Source: Chara braunii
Taxonomy: Eukaryota > Streptophyta > Charophyceae > Charales > Characeae
DNA length: 27,009 nt
Direction of reading: 5' to 3'
NCBI GenBank assembly: GCA_003427395.1
Contig: BFEA01000004.1
Span: 4,924,117-4,951,125, forward strand
The notes beneath the pieces were generated by a model that saw only the letters and a program-made list of their open reading frames with translations, was not told the DNA's origin and did no database searches. A program made the translations under genes and the position numbers. Position 1 is the stretch's first letter. The number at the start of each line of letters is the position of its first letter. This document shows positions 1-8,106 of the stretch, piece by piece.

Positions 1-69
<69 letters not shown>
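1..69. repeat. (CT)n microsatellite
   Basis: Uninterrupted CT dinucleotide tract that begins at or before the window edge and runs into a hairpin at 69-118. In this window such tracts also sit beside the hairpins of the TTAA foldback element at 5520-6491, so the tract is probably part of a related element rather than an independent microsatellite. Confidence 0.97.
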
Positions 70-71
<2 letters not shown>

Positions 72-309
72 ATGAGAATGAATCTTTCACGTTGTCGTGG
101 AAGATTCGTTCTCATTGGGCATGTCTGATTTCCCTTTTTTTTTTTGTTTTTTTTTTCAGAATTTCGTTTCTGTTTTTCTCTTCTTTTTTTTCCCCCAATG
201 ATGTACTACTGGTACTTCGAGGCTCGGCAATAAAGTCAAAGGCTCAGCAATGATCGGGCTACAGGTTGCCCGAGCCTTGGACTGGATAGCTGGGCGAGAT
301 ACTGGTGGT
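1..309. mobile_element. Right-hand part of a TTAA-flanked foldback element (cut by window edge)
   Basis: The order is (CT)n, then a hairpin with 23-nt arms at 69-91 and 96-118 (21 of 23 positions pair, 4-nt loop), then a T-rich stretch, then a GC-rich block with CGAGGCTCGG and CCCGAGCCTTGGACTGG, then the terminus GATACTGGTGGT followed by TTAA at 310-313. The same order is present in the right half of the complete element at 5520-6491, including TTGGACTTGATAGCTGGG and TACTGGTGGTTTAAG. The left half lies outside the window. No coding capacity is visible, so it is a non-autonomous copy. Its membership of the family rests on shared order and terminal sequence seen by eye. Confidence 0.75.
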
Positions 310-568
310 TTAAGAACCCCAAAATCAGCACACTAGGGCTCTCAGTGAACGTCGGGGATTTTTCAGCCAATGCAGGTGAAATCCCAGAAACGGAAAAAAT
401 GTGAAAACGCCAGTAGAGCCCGCAATTCTTCGAGGAAAGTCCTCAAAGAGCTGCACTGGAGCACAACCCTAAGTCTAGGCATCAGACTTTGCTGTTCCCT
501 CCTCGTTATAGATTGGGCTAACATTCAGCAGTGGTTCCCAATGATGCAGGCATCAGACTTTGCTGACC

Positions 569-736
569 CCCACTGAGGGTACACTCACACAGCACTATCA
601 TAAACCGCCAGTACTTCCTACAGGTGTGCCCGTATACAAACCACAATTTTAGCCCACTGAGGGTACACTCACACAGCACTATCATAAACCGCCAGTACTT
701 CCTACAGTTGTGCCCGTATACAAACCACAATTTTAG
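569..736. repeat. 84-bp tandem duplication
   Basis: Two head-to-tail 84-bp copies (569-652 and 653-736) differ by one obvious base, G versus T in CAGGTGTGCC/CAGTTGTGCC. Each copy contains AAACCGCCAGTACTTCCTAC, the left terminus of the inverted-repeat element annotated at 684-1166. The duplication therefore amplified the element's left end together with about 30 bp of flank. The near identity suggests it is recent. Confidence 0.95.
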
Positions 737-1166
737 GAAACGTACGGGCGACTACCACATTTACACAGAACTTGCACTTACACAGCAAGGAAACCACAAA
801 AAAGTACGGCCGCTCGCCCTAGCCAGCGACCGCCGAGCTGTTTGGGATCCTCAGAGACTTTACGCGAGTATCAAGGCTGTAAGATACACGGATAAGAACT
901 CAGGGCTTAGCTTGCCATAGCCCTGTCTGTACAAAGCGGATCAGACATACACACAACCATGCCTACTTCTCATCATATGTATAGGGACAATGGACCCGTT
1001 TTCCAGCAGGTGATGCGTTCCAGCAGGTGATGCTCCCCACCAAAAAAATAAAGTAGAAACGTTTTTAGTCAGATGAATTTGGGCACTCCTGTAATGGCCC
1101 GTATGTTTCCTAAAGTTGTGGCGGCTCGTTAATGGGCACGACTTAAGGAAGTACTGGTGGCTTTAA
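684..1166. mobile_element. Non-autonomous terminal-inverted-repeat element, TTAA type
   Basis: Left arm 685-748 and right arm 1097-1166 are imperfect inverted copies. The left reads CCGCCAGTACTTCC, then GTGCCCGT, then CCACAATTTTAGGAAACG. The right, reverse-complemented, reads CCACCAGTACTTCC, then GTGCCCAT, then CCACAACTTTAGGAAACA. The outer core (A/G)CCAGTACTT is shared with the foldback element at 5520-6491. The right flank is TTTAA and the left flank is ATAA, so a TTAA target duplication is possible but not perfect. The interior (750-1096) has no convincing ORF and a small TTCCAGCAGGTGATGC direct repeat near 1002-1034. I infer a short deletion derivative. No family name is assigned. Confidence 0.7.
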
Positions 1167-1260
1167 TTCGATTAAACGCTACAAGAACTTGAAAGGGGGG
1201 GGGGAAGGGAAATGGGCTCATGATATGCCATTGAGTCCATTAGATTCCTCCTAAATCATG

Positions 1261-1343
1261 GTTTAGGGTTTAGGGTTTAGGATTAAGGGTTTTAGGGTTT
1301 AGGATTAAGGGTTAACGGTTAAGGGTTTGGGGTTGAGGGTTTA
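1261..1343. repeat. Interstitial plant-type telomere-like tract
   Basis: Three near-perfect TTTAGGG units are followed by degenerate units such as TTTAGGATTAAGGGT and TTAACGGTTAAGGG. TTTAGGG is the common telomere unit of land plants and many green algae, which is the main lineage clue in the window. The degeneracy and internal position argue for an old internal tract, not a chromosome end. Confidence 0.85.
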
Positions 1344-1744
1344 ATGAGACTTGGCTGGAAAGTCTTCTTGCCTTTAGCATTAGCATGGGTAGTTTTTGTA
1401 TCTGGTGTTTCAGTAGCCTTTGACTGGCTCGTTAATCACTGCCAGACAGTGCCAGTATTTACTCTTAGGTGCCGACGTAGTGGTGGGTGCCACAAGATCT
1501 CTTCGATGTCAACGTCTTCAGATAGGGTCTGACAGAAAGTTCACAATAGGCTGCTTGGGTGAAGGAGAACCTCATGAACAGTTGGGCATTTTTCAAAGTG
1601 ATGCAACTGTAACTCCGCTCAGGTACATTGCGGAAAGTGGTGCGACTAGACCCTCATTTACACTAATTTTTCGAAGTGGAGTAGAGGCTGACTTTCCATC
1701 CTTAATAGCCAACCTGTCTAGACAGCATCAACAGCCTCAGGGAA
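1344..1744 (+). other. Unrecognised segment with a 109-codon open frame
   Basis: A + strand frame is open from 1420 to 1749 (109 codons from an ATG), ending just as LINE-like coding begins in another frame. I do not recognise its product. It has no visible signal peptide, transmembrane pattern or conserved motif. It lies between the telomere-like tract and the LINE fragment and could be chance or 5' sequence of the LINE. The endonuclease domain expected upstream of a LINE RT is not recognisable here. Confidence 0.3.
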
Positions 1745-1999
1745 ACTAGCAGCAAAAAGAAATCAAAGAATAAAGGAACTAGAGGCAGCAGTCAGCAACG
1801 ACTCAGCATTGCTGAAAGCAATTTATGTAACAACCCCAGATCCACAGATTATAAAAAACTAATAACTAGAGCTAAATCAGAACTAGCCAACTGGAATGCC
1901 TGGACAGCAAACGGTATGAGACTCAGAGCCAGGATAAGAGAATGAGAGAAGGGTGAGAAAATTATAAAATGCTTCTTCCAGAAAATCAAGGCACGAGGA
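1745..1999 (+). pseudogene. LINE ORF2 fragment 1: linker between endonuclease and RT
   Basis: One frame reads LAAKRNQRIKELEAAVSND, then RAKSELANWNAWT, GMRLRARIRE, a stop, and KGEKIIKCFFQKIKARG. This matches the usual L1-type linker that precedes the RT domain: a basic helix, an RxRA segment, then an EGEKxxKYFF-like motif. At least one in-frame stop makes it non-functional. At 1999 the coding stops and continues in frame at 4625 once the insertion 2000-4613 and one copy of AGGCACGAGGA are removed. The 5' end is uncertain and no endonuclease domain is seen upstream. Confidence 0.8.
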
Positions 2000-2818
2000 A
2001 GGACGAGCCTCGGGCTAGGCTTAGACCCTTGAGGAAAAGATTAGCATGGCTCATGGGCGGCGGGGCGATCGAAAGCGCCGCGCCGCGCCGCTCCGCTATC
2101 GACATGGGTCGGTTCGTGTGTTGGTGGTGCCTTGTCAGCACGGCTCTCTGCGAGGAATATCGATGAGTTGATGTGGGCAATAGGGAGTACGGCCAGACGA
2201 TGACGCGAGGTTCCGTTGGTTTTGTCTGGTGCGGTCATTGACGTGACGCTTCGGCTGAGGGTTCTTCCAGCCTTCATAATCTAGGCTGAAGAGGTCTCTT
2301 GCTCCGTGCTTCGTTTACGTGGTGTTGCGGGATGACACGCTAGAGGAAGGGGAGGATGTCAGGTTGACTAGGATAGTCTTCATGAGATCTAGGGCATGGT
2401 AGTGGCCCTGCTCCTATGCTCCTGCATGAATCTAGTGGAGGTTGGTTGGGCAGCGCAGGTAGAAGGTGAGGAGCATCTTCTCATGCGGAGTGGGAGGAGA
2501 GAGGCTTGTTACAAGCTGGAGTGTCAAAAAGAGCTGGCGGTTTCAAGCGTTCGTTTGAGCTGGTTCACCAGTGAAAGACACGGAAGCAGGTAGCGGCGCA
2601 ATAATCACAGCAGCAATGGAGCAGGAGAATTTTGTGTGAACATGTGTGGCGCTCTCCGCGTCGGCTGGCTTTGCAATTTGATTCGCTGATCTTAATTTTG
2701 TATCTTCTAATTTCCTATATTCTTGTTCTAATCTAGTGTTTACACAGTTATAAATTCAGCTTCTCAAATTTGGAAAAATAAACTCACAATCTTATCCTCT
2801 ATTTTCTGATCAGCCAAA

Positions 2819-3031
2819 TTCTCATCTACATGTATGCACATACACACATACCCTTGAAATTCGACTATAATTTCTAAAAGTCCCAAGTGAAGTATTCTCA
2901 TCTACATGCACACACATGCACACAAACATATATTATCCATTCTGAATCGTCAGCACAGTTCATAGGGATCTGTTCTATAATTACGTGAACTTGAATTTTG
3001 ACTATAATTTCTAAAGTCCCAAGTAAAGTTC
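2819..3031. repeat. Imperfect duplications in AT-rich part of the retroposon
   Basis: TCTCATCTACATG occurs near 2820 and 2897. The block CGACTATAATTTCTAAAAGT / TGACTATAATTTCTAAAGT followed by CCCAAGTGAAGT / CCCAAGTAAAGT occurs near 2862-2893 and 2999-3029. These look like old, diverged tandem copies with different losses. Confidence 0.65.
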
Positions 3032-3337
3032 TATCATGATTTTCTAATCTTGGAACCCGAAAACTTCCGAATCCTACTATTACAGCTATAAATTTTGAAG
3101 ACCCTCTCCGATAATTAGTTTTTTGCTTCTCTTAAATTGGTGATACGTGCATATGGAGGGAGTTGCATATTTTGAAGAGGCTTTCCTTTTGCAAATTGCG
3201 ATCGACATTTTGGTAAGTGTGTCATCAATAACCGTAGGCCGCTGGATCGGATCGTTCAAGTTCCCGGAGGGCTAAAAGGTAAGAAGGGGGTGGGGGGAGC
3301 TCTACCTTGCAGGGGCATCACAAGGTGGGGGGTGAAT

Positions 3338-3357
3338 GTCTTAAACCACTAGTACCT
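3338..3357. repeat. Solitary terminus resembling the TTAA element ends
   Basis: CTTAAACCACTAGTACCTC matches the element terminus TTAA-ACCACCAGTACTT with a few changes. No inverted partner was found nearby, so it may be a solo end or a chance match. It lies inside the poly(A) retroposon. Confidence 0.3.
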
Positions 3358-3378
3358 CTTTAAAGAGGGTAGGGGTGG

Positions 3379-4530
3379 AGCAGGGAGTTGCCCTATTCTG
3401 GGGCAGAGGCTGGTGTGTGGGTCAACGTCAGTCCCAGCGGAGGCAGAAATGGGCAAGGGGTGGGGGGGCATGCTTCAAGTTTAGGTGGGAACTGCGTGAT
3501 CCTCGGGAAAGAGGGGTAGAGGGTTGATCCTATTTTGGGGCCGAGGGAGAGTGGGTGACTCACCTCGACGAAGGCAGTGTAGGGCTGAGGGGAAAGGGGG
3601 AGGGGGAGGGAGGGGCGATCTCTCTCGAAGAATTCTAACATCCAGTTTAGTATTTCTTTCCATTTCTTTCCATTTGGTTTGCCTCTCGAGGAGGTTGTAG
3701 GAATAGGTGCTACCTGGCAAGTCATCTGTGATCCTGCGAAGGGTGGCCGAAAATTCGGTGGCCCTCGAAGACCGATGCTGGAGCAACGCTGGCCGGAGCC
3801 GGAGCCAGGTGGCGCAACTCTGTGACCTAGCTTAGTGGGGACGTGAGGCCTGGTAAAGAGATCTGGGGAGCTGTTTGCGGGGGCAGTCTCAGTGGTCATC
3901 GGGGCTTATAACTGGAGCAATGCTGGCCAGTGCTGGAGCAAGGTGGTGCAACTCTGTAACCTAACCTGATGGGAGCATGAGGCCTGGAAGAGCTTCGGCT
4001 CGTGCTGAAAACAGCCATGCTGGTGGTGGTCGTAGGTTGATTGAATAGGTTTCACCTATCTGATTCGTGGTTGGGAGGCTTTTTGACACTAATATTCTAG
4101 TGACTCGGTAGAGTTTGTTGAGTAGTGGACCATGAATGTTTCTGAGTTTTTCCTTTATCCATGGTTTGTTGGTTTTGGTTGCCAGATTCTGGGGACTTCT
4201 AGCATCTCATCTTAGACGGCTCCATTGCTGAAATACTCAGTGATCTGAGGCTGTTCGATGCCAGAACGACGCTGGCCGGTGCTGGGGTGTTGCCCTGTAA
4301 CCTGCTGATGCAGGAGTGTGTGGCCTGGTAGAGATATCTGGGGATGCTTTGGGGTGGGCATTCCAAGGGACAACCAAGGGTTGCTGCTGGGACGATGCTG
4401 GACGATGCTGGCCGAGCTGGGGCGAGTTGTGTTGCCCTGTAACCCATCAGGGTGGGGCTGTGAGGCCTGGAAGAGCTCGGCAGGGACTAAGACAGTGCTG
4501 GAGAGCTTTCGAAGGGTTGCTAGGGATCCA
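3379..4530. repeat. Diverged tandem repeats with about 135-bp period
   Basis: A first pair begins near 3382 (GTTGCCCTATTCTGGGGC) and 3517 (GTTGATCCTATTTTGGGGC). A second group contains GCTGGCCGG or GCTGGCCAG followed by a CTCTGTAACCTAACCTGATG-like segment and then (G)TGAGGCCTGG(A/T)AGAG, starting near 3781, 3914, 4264 and 4400. Spacing within pairs is 133-139 bp. All copies lie in the 3' half of the poly(A) retroposon, so the RNA would be internally repetitive. No protein repeat is evident because the copies do not hold one open frame. Confidence 0.65.
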
Positions 4531-4578
4531 CAGGGTTTTGAGCATTTGTAGCACCTCTGTGGTGGCATGTTCTAAAAA

Positions 4579-4612
4579 GAAAAAAAAAAANAAAAAAAAA
4601 AAAAAAAAAAAA
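4579..4612 (+). repeat. Poly(A) tail of the retroposon, with one undetermined base
   Basis: Nearly pure A run immediately before the 3' target duplication at 4614-4624. The N at 4591 is an ambiguous base inside the homopolymer and marks sequencing or assembly uncertainty. Confidence 0.9.
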
Positions 4613-4624
4613 GAGGCACGAGGA

Positions 4625-5519
4625 TGGAACTCAACCATCAGTCAACTTAAAAGAGGAGAAGAAGTCCTACCATCCAATCCAACAAAAATGTTGTCCATAG
4701 CTGGAACATTCTACAAAGAGCTTTACACCTCCAAGACAGAATTCACCTACCTCTATATCAATCCTTCAAGCTAGAGAAAAACTCAGCAAGCACCTAGATA
4801 AAACTATATCACACACCATGGCAGAGGAACTTGACCAACCAATCACAAATGAAGGGGGGGGGGGGGGGGACATGAGGTTCGATGAAGCCAGGAAAAACAC
4901 AGGCATAGACGGCCTCTCAAAAGAATCCTAGCAAACCTACTGGTCACTCCTAGGAGATGAATACTGTCATTTCATAAGATCGGCATGGATTAACAACAGC
5001 CTATGACCGGCACTCAGCACCGGTATAGTCACACTTCTCTACAAAAAGGGAGACCCGGCAGACATAAGAAACTATGGACCTATCACACCACTAACAGCAG
5101 CATACAAGATCTTCGCAAAACTACTAGCCAAAAAGAATTCAGAAGATCACCAAAAACTGCTTTCATGTAGGCCAGACAAGTTTCATCCCAGGCCGGTTCA
5201 TTCTAGACAATGTCATGTCACTAGCAGAATCAATGAGATACATTCAAGACAAACAAATCAATGCAGCAATCCTTTTTCTTCGACTTTGAAAAAGCTTATG
5301 ATCAAGTTAACTGGGACTTCCTATAACAGTGCATGGAAACAATGGGAGTAGGTCCTAACTTCAGGAAATGGGTAAAAGTCCTCTACAACGATGCAATGGG
5401 GCCAGTTCATGTCAATGGTCACATATGCAACAAGTATAAGATGTCCCGGTCAGTCAGACAAGACGACCCCCTGGCAGCACCAATCTCCCTTTTCATCATG
5501 GAAGCCATCGCCTCCTTAA
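4625..5519 (+). pseudogene. LINE ORF2 fragment 2: N-terminal half of reverse transcriptase
   Basis: Frames in order read WNSTISQLKRGEEVLPS, FYKELYTSK, NTGIDGLSKES, VTLLYKKGDPADIRNYGPI, SFIPGRFILDNV, DFEKAYDQVNWDFL (about 5282-5320), MGVGPNFRKWVKVLY, then RQDDPLAAPISLFIMEAIAS. These are the successive conserved blocks of L1-type reverse transcriptase. The catalytic-core motif with Asp in FDFEKAYD is present. Stops (for example after GDP-upstream sequence and at 5324), frameshifts near 5270 and a 16-base G run at 4854-4869 make it non-functional. At 5515 it is interrupted by the TTAA foldback element and resumes in frame at 6492. Confidence 0.92.
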
Positions 5520-5727
5520 ACCATCAGTACTTGGCCCAGCTATCGGCCGTGGGCCTTCCCCGTCAACGCGCCAGGGCCTGCGGGGGTTGGCCAAGGGAAG
5601 GCCCGGTCATTACTGGAAGGCAAAGCTCCATGCTTCTAGGCATGACGCACACTGGAAAAGAACAGGAATCATGAATTCAGATGTAAAAAACGAAAGAAAG
5701 AAAAAAATCGTTCAAAAACAAAAGGAC

Positions 5728-5758
5728 GAGAGAGAGAGAGAGAGTGAGAGAGAGAGAG

Positions 5759-5820
<62 letters not shown>
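5728..5820. repeat. (GA)n tract, left outer arm of the foldback element
   Basis: Nearly pure GA with two GTGA interruptions. Its inverted counterpart is the short CT tract at about 6270-6282 on the other side of the internal palindrome. Confidence 0.95.
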
Positions 5821-5822
<2 letters not shown>

Positions 5823-5883
5823 GAGAAAAGGGAATGCATCTTCTCGCGAAAGCGGGAAGATTCATTCCCGTTTTTGACTTTGG

Positions 5884-5919
<36 letters not shown>

Positions 5920-5952
5920 GTGACCTGCATGCAGGGCTGCGGCAAATTCGCC

Positions 5953-5999
<47 letters not shown>

Positions 6000-6012
6000 G
6001 CGCGCGCGAGCA

Positions 6013-6131
6013 TTTCCATTCTCTATTGCGAAAGCGGGAATGCATCTAGCTGGGTAGATGCATTCCTGCTTTCGCAATAGAGAGTGGAAACGGGTAGATG
6101 CATTCCCGCTTTCATAATAGAGAATGGAAAC
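6013..6131. repeat. Central hairpin with duplicated right arm
   Basis: Arms 6013-6048 and 6055-6090 pair at 34 of 36 positions around a 6-nt loop (GCTGGG). The right arm is then repeated directly with a 40-bp period at 6092-6131 (GGGTAGATGCATTCCCGCTT...), so either right-hand copy can pair with the left arm. Confidence 0.9.
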
Positions 6132-6132
6132 A

Positions 6133-6150
6133 CCCGCGCACGTGCGCGGG
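6133..6150. repeat. Perfect 18-bp GC palindrome
   Basis: CCCGCGCACGTGCGCGGG reads the same on both strands and contains CACGTG at its centre. It lies between the central hairpin and the next GA tract of the foldback element. Confidence 0.97.
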
Positions 6151-6491
6151 CAAGAGAGAGAGAGAGAGAGAGGTGGTGAGTTTGCCGCCTCTCTCTCTCT
6201 CGTTTCCAAAGTCGAAAACAGGAATGAATCTTCCCGCTTTCATGGGAAGATACATTCCCTTTTCTCACCAATCTCTCTCTCCCCCCATCCCTCCCTCCCT
6301 CCTGCTCGTCTTTTCGTTTTCGACTGTTGGTTTTCTTCATTATTCGCTTTTTCTTTTCTCTTTCCTCTTTCCGTTTGTGTTTCTTTCAACAGCAGCTCCG
6401 ACAATTGAACACCCGGTAGTCCGAGCCTCAGCACAGATCCGCCTCGGTTGGCCGAGGCTTGGACTTGATAGCTGGGCCAAGTACTGGTGGT

Positions 6492-7900
6492 TTAAGGAAA
6501 GACCCATCCATCCACAGGCTCATCGAGCAGACAGAAACAAAATCTGCACAAGCACCATACGCCCCCCAGAATCTTGTTTGCAGACGACCTAACTGTCCTC
6601 TTAAGAGCTTCATCCTCTTCATTTGAAACACTCGCTAGACCAATATGTGCATTCCAGCTAGCCTCAGAAATGTGCATCAATTGGAACAAGACCGTAGGCT
6701 GGCGGCTAACAGAAGAAGGTCTCGAGCCACCCCGAAACTCACCAGAGGGCCTGACTTGGGCGAACCCCAGTGACCCACTCAGAATGCTAGGAATACAGAT
6801 GTCAATACATGGAGCTACGACAGAAATGGCACCCAGCCTACTGACTAAAATGACCAGCAAAGCTTAACGACTGGGGGAAGATCCACACCTCGTCGCATGG
6901 CGGAGCGGCGGGAGCGCTAATCCTAAATGCCTCCATATATTCCATGATGTTGGTACGTCGCCGCCTTCCGGACCCCGGATCAAAGAACCCTAAAGAACCA
7001 CCAAAAGAAAGCAGCAGCTTACCTCTGGACAGGAGACGCCTCAAGACGGAACTTCATCACAAAGGTGGCATGGCACTATGTAACAAGAAAGAAGCGCGAA
7101 CGAGGCCTAGGCATCCTAGACCCGACCAACCAAATAAAAGCTCTCCAATCCAAGTAGATTATAAAACAGTACTAATCAGTCCTAAATTACCTTGGAGGCC
7201 CTTGAAGGGTTGCAACAACTTCCAAGCTTCAGCACCCCAGAGATCATGGAAGGTGCCTTCTGGATCCTGATCAAATCGTGGACCATAAAGAACGAATCCC
7301 TAAATTGTTTTTTTTAACGAATCCAAAAACGAACCCAGACTGAACTTCTGGAAGAGATTTTTCAAGGCAAGGAGAGAGATCTTTCCGTTGAAGGTAAGGA
7401 AACCCGTCAACAAAATGAAGAAATCCTCAGACAGACTCTCTCGTGTAACCCTTGGATAGTCCATAACAAGGCACGCCCTTCAATCTCACCACAAAGACAA
7501 GATGGGGTTCTTGGGTAGAGAGAGGCATCTGGCAAATCGAGCACATCTGGGACGAGAACCTCTTCCACTGCTTCCTCCAATGCCCCAAGATCCAACCCAT
7601 ATGGAATAAGATTTCACAGATTTGGTTCTCAATAACCAACACCACTTTCACAACAAACACTACCCTTATCCTACTAGGCTTCACAACACCCGATGATTGC
7701 CCCCCCTTGCAAAACAACCTATTCCAAAGACTATGAAAGTCACCCCTATGGTCCATATGGAGAAAAAGAAGTCAAGAACGATAGACAAACAACCAATGCA
7801 CATGTATGAAGCATGGAAATATCCTTAGGCAACAGGTAGAAACAGAATACTGGGTCCTGTGGCCAAAAGTCAAAAGGAAAATGAAAGCGAACGAACCCAA
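6492..7900 (+). pseudogene. LINE ORF2 fragment 3: C-terminal RT and zf-RVT-like region
   Basis: Resuming after the foldback element, the frame reads SLRKDPSIHRLIEQTETK, shifts within a run of six Cs near 6562-6567, then gives ILFADDLTVLLRASSSSFE with the FADD catalytic box of motif C at 6577-6588. It continues as FQLASEMCINWNKT, PLRMLGIQMS, then VAWHYVTRKKRERGLGIL and DPTNQIKAL (about 7060-7150). The region around 7510-7620 gives IWDENLFHCFLQCPKIQPIW, the His/Cys-Pro part of the zf-RVT domain at LINE ORF2 C-termini. The upstream Cys pair of that finger is not seen. Multiple stops and frameshifts show it is dead. It probably continues through 8107-8160 after the insert at 7919-8088. Confidence 0.9.
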
Positions 7901-7918
7901 AGCCAAAGAACTCCAAAC

Positions 7919-7956
7919 TAGAAGGTTGTTGCTCTATCCAGCTGAGCTAAGAATGC
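7919..7956 (-). pseudogene. 5' half of a tRNA-Arg(UCU)-like sequence
   Basis: Read on the minus strand, the 38 nt comprise a 7-nt acceptor strand (GCATTCT), T8-A9, a canonical D arm (GCTCAGCTGGATAGAGC, also an A-box promoter), the anticodon 5' stem ACAAC, and loop CTTCTA with UCU at positions 34-36. The match stops exactly after base 37, where the target duplication begins. No anticodon 3' stem, T arm or acceptor 3' strand follows. The D-arm sequence looks more bacterial or organellar than cytosolic plant tRNA-Arg, which is my judgement from memory. It is not a functional tRNA gene. Confidence 0.65.
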
Positions 7957-8088
7957 AACTCGCCCAAAAGAGTCAACGCAGCCGCCACAACAAAAGGGAG
8001 TCTTATGTACTGATGGTCTTGACGAAGATTCTGTGAAACTGTTAGCTCATTATGTAGAAGTTGTTTGGAATGTTTACACACATGTGGG
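7919..8088. mobile_element. 170-bp insertion with perfect 18-bp target-site duplication
   Basis: The 18-bp sequence AGCCAAAGAACTCCAAAC is present at 7901-7918 and again at 8089-8106. Removing the insert and one copy joins an open LINE-side frame (AKELQT with KFEERKK). Neither end has a poly(A) tail. The left end is a tRNA-like 5' half read on the minus strand (7919-7956). The rest has no recognised homology. The length of the duplication fits target-primed reverse transcription rather than a cut-and-paste DNA transposon. Confidence 0.82.
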
Positions 8089-8106
8089 AGCCAAAGAACT
8101 CCAAAC

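Larger units (their letters stand above)
2000..4613 (+). mobile_element. 2.6-kb poly(A)-tailed retroposon with 11-bp target-site duplication
   Basis: The insert is bounded by perfect copies of AGGCACGAGGA at 1989-1999 and 4614-4624 and ends in an A tract at 4579-4612, as expected for LINE-machinery retrotransposition in the + direction. Removing it plus one duplicate joins two parts of the surrounding LINE frame (...KIKARG with WNSTIS...), which fixes both boundaries. The body is mosaic: GC-rich to about 2690, AT-rich to about 3180, then G-rich with roughly 135-bp repeats. I find no RT, integrase or gag motif and no recognisable host protein. The + frame contains VVLRDDTLEEGEDVRLTRIV near 2320-2380, which I cannot assign. 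It could be a non-autonomous retroposon, a retrocopy of a long non-coding RNA, or a decayed processed pseudogene. Confidence 0.85.
5822..6267. repeat. Internal imperfect palindrome (about 450 bp) of the foldback element
   Basis: 5822-5900 and 6189-6267 are inverted copies. Left reads TGAGAAAAGGGAATGCATC, then GAAAGCGGGAAGATTCATTC, then GACTTTGGAAA, then GA repeats. Right reads the complement (CTs, TTTCCAAAGTC, GAATGAATCTTCCCGCTTTC, CATTCCCTTTTCTCA). Each arm is itself a hairpin (5830-5869; 6220-6258). Inside lie GA 5887-5916 facing CT 5955-5997, and GA 6153-6172 facing CT 6189-6201, so the whole segment can fold into nested stems. Confidence 0.88.
5520..6491. mobile_element. 972-bp TTAA-flanked foldback element
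   Basis: TTAA at 5516-5519 and 6492-6495 flanks an element whose ends are inverted copies (5514-5544 and 6467-6497 including the TTAA, 30 of 31 positions identical; core ACCAGTACTTGGCCCAGC). Deleting the element plus one TTAA restores LINE coding across the junction (...EAIASLRKDPSIHRLIEQ...), so the insertion site was TTAA and both boundaries are supported. TTAA target duplications are characteristic of piggyBac-superfamily transposases, which is the basis for that tentative link; the termini themselves were not matched to any known family. The interior has no transposase ORF. It holds a large internal palindrome (5822-6267), mirrored GA/CT tracts and several hairpins. Confidence 0.88.

Noticed and set aside
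5677-6340. Several ORFs of about 100 codons within the foldback element
   Set aside because: They are Arg-Glu or Ser-Leu runs from GA/CT tracts plus hairpin arms read in different frames; no transposase motif.
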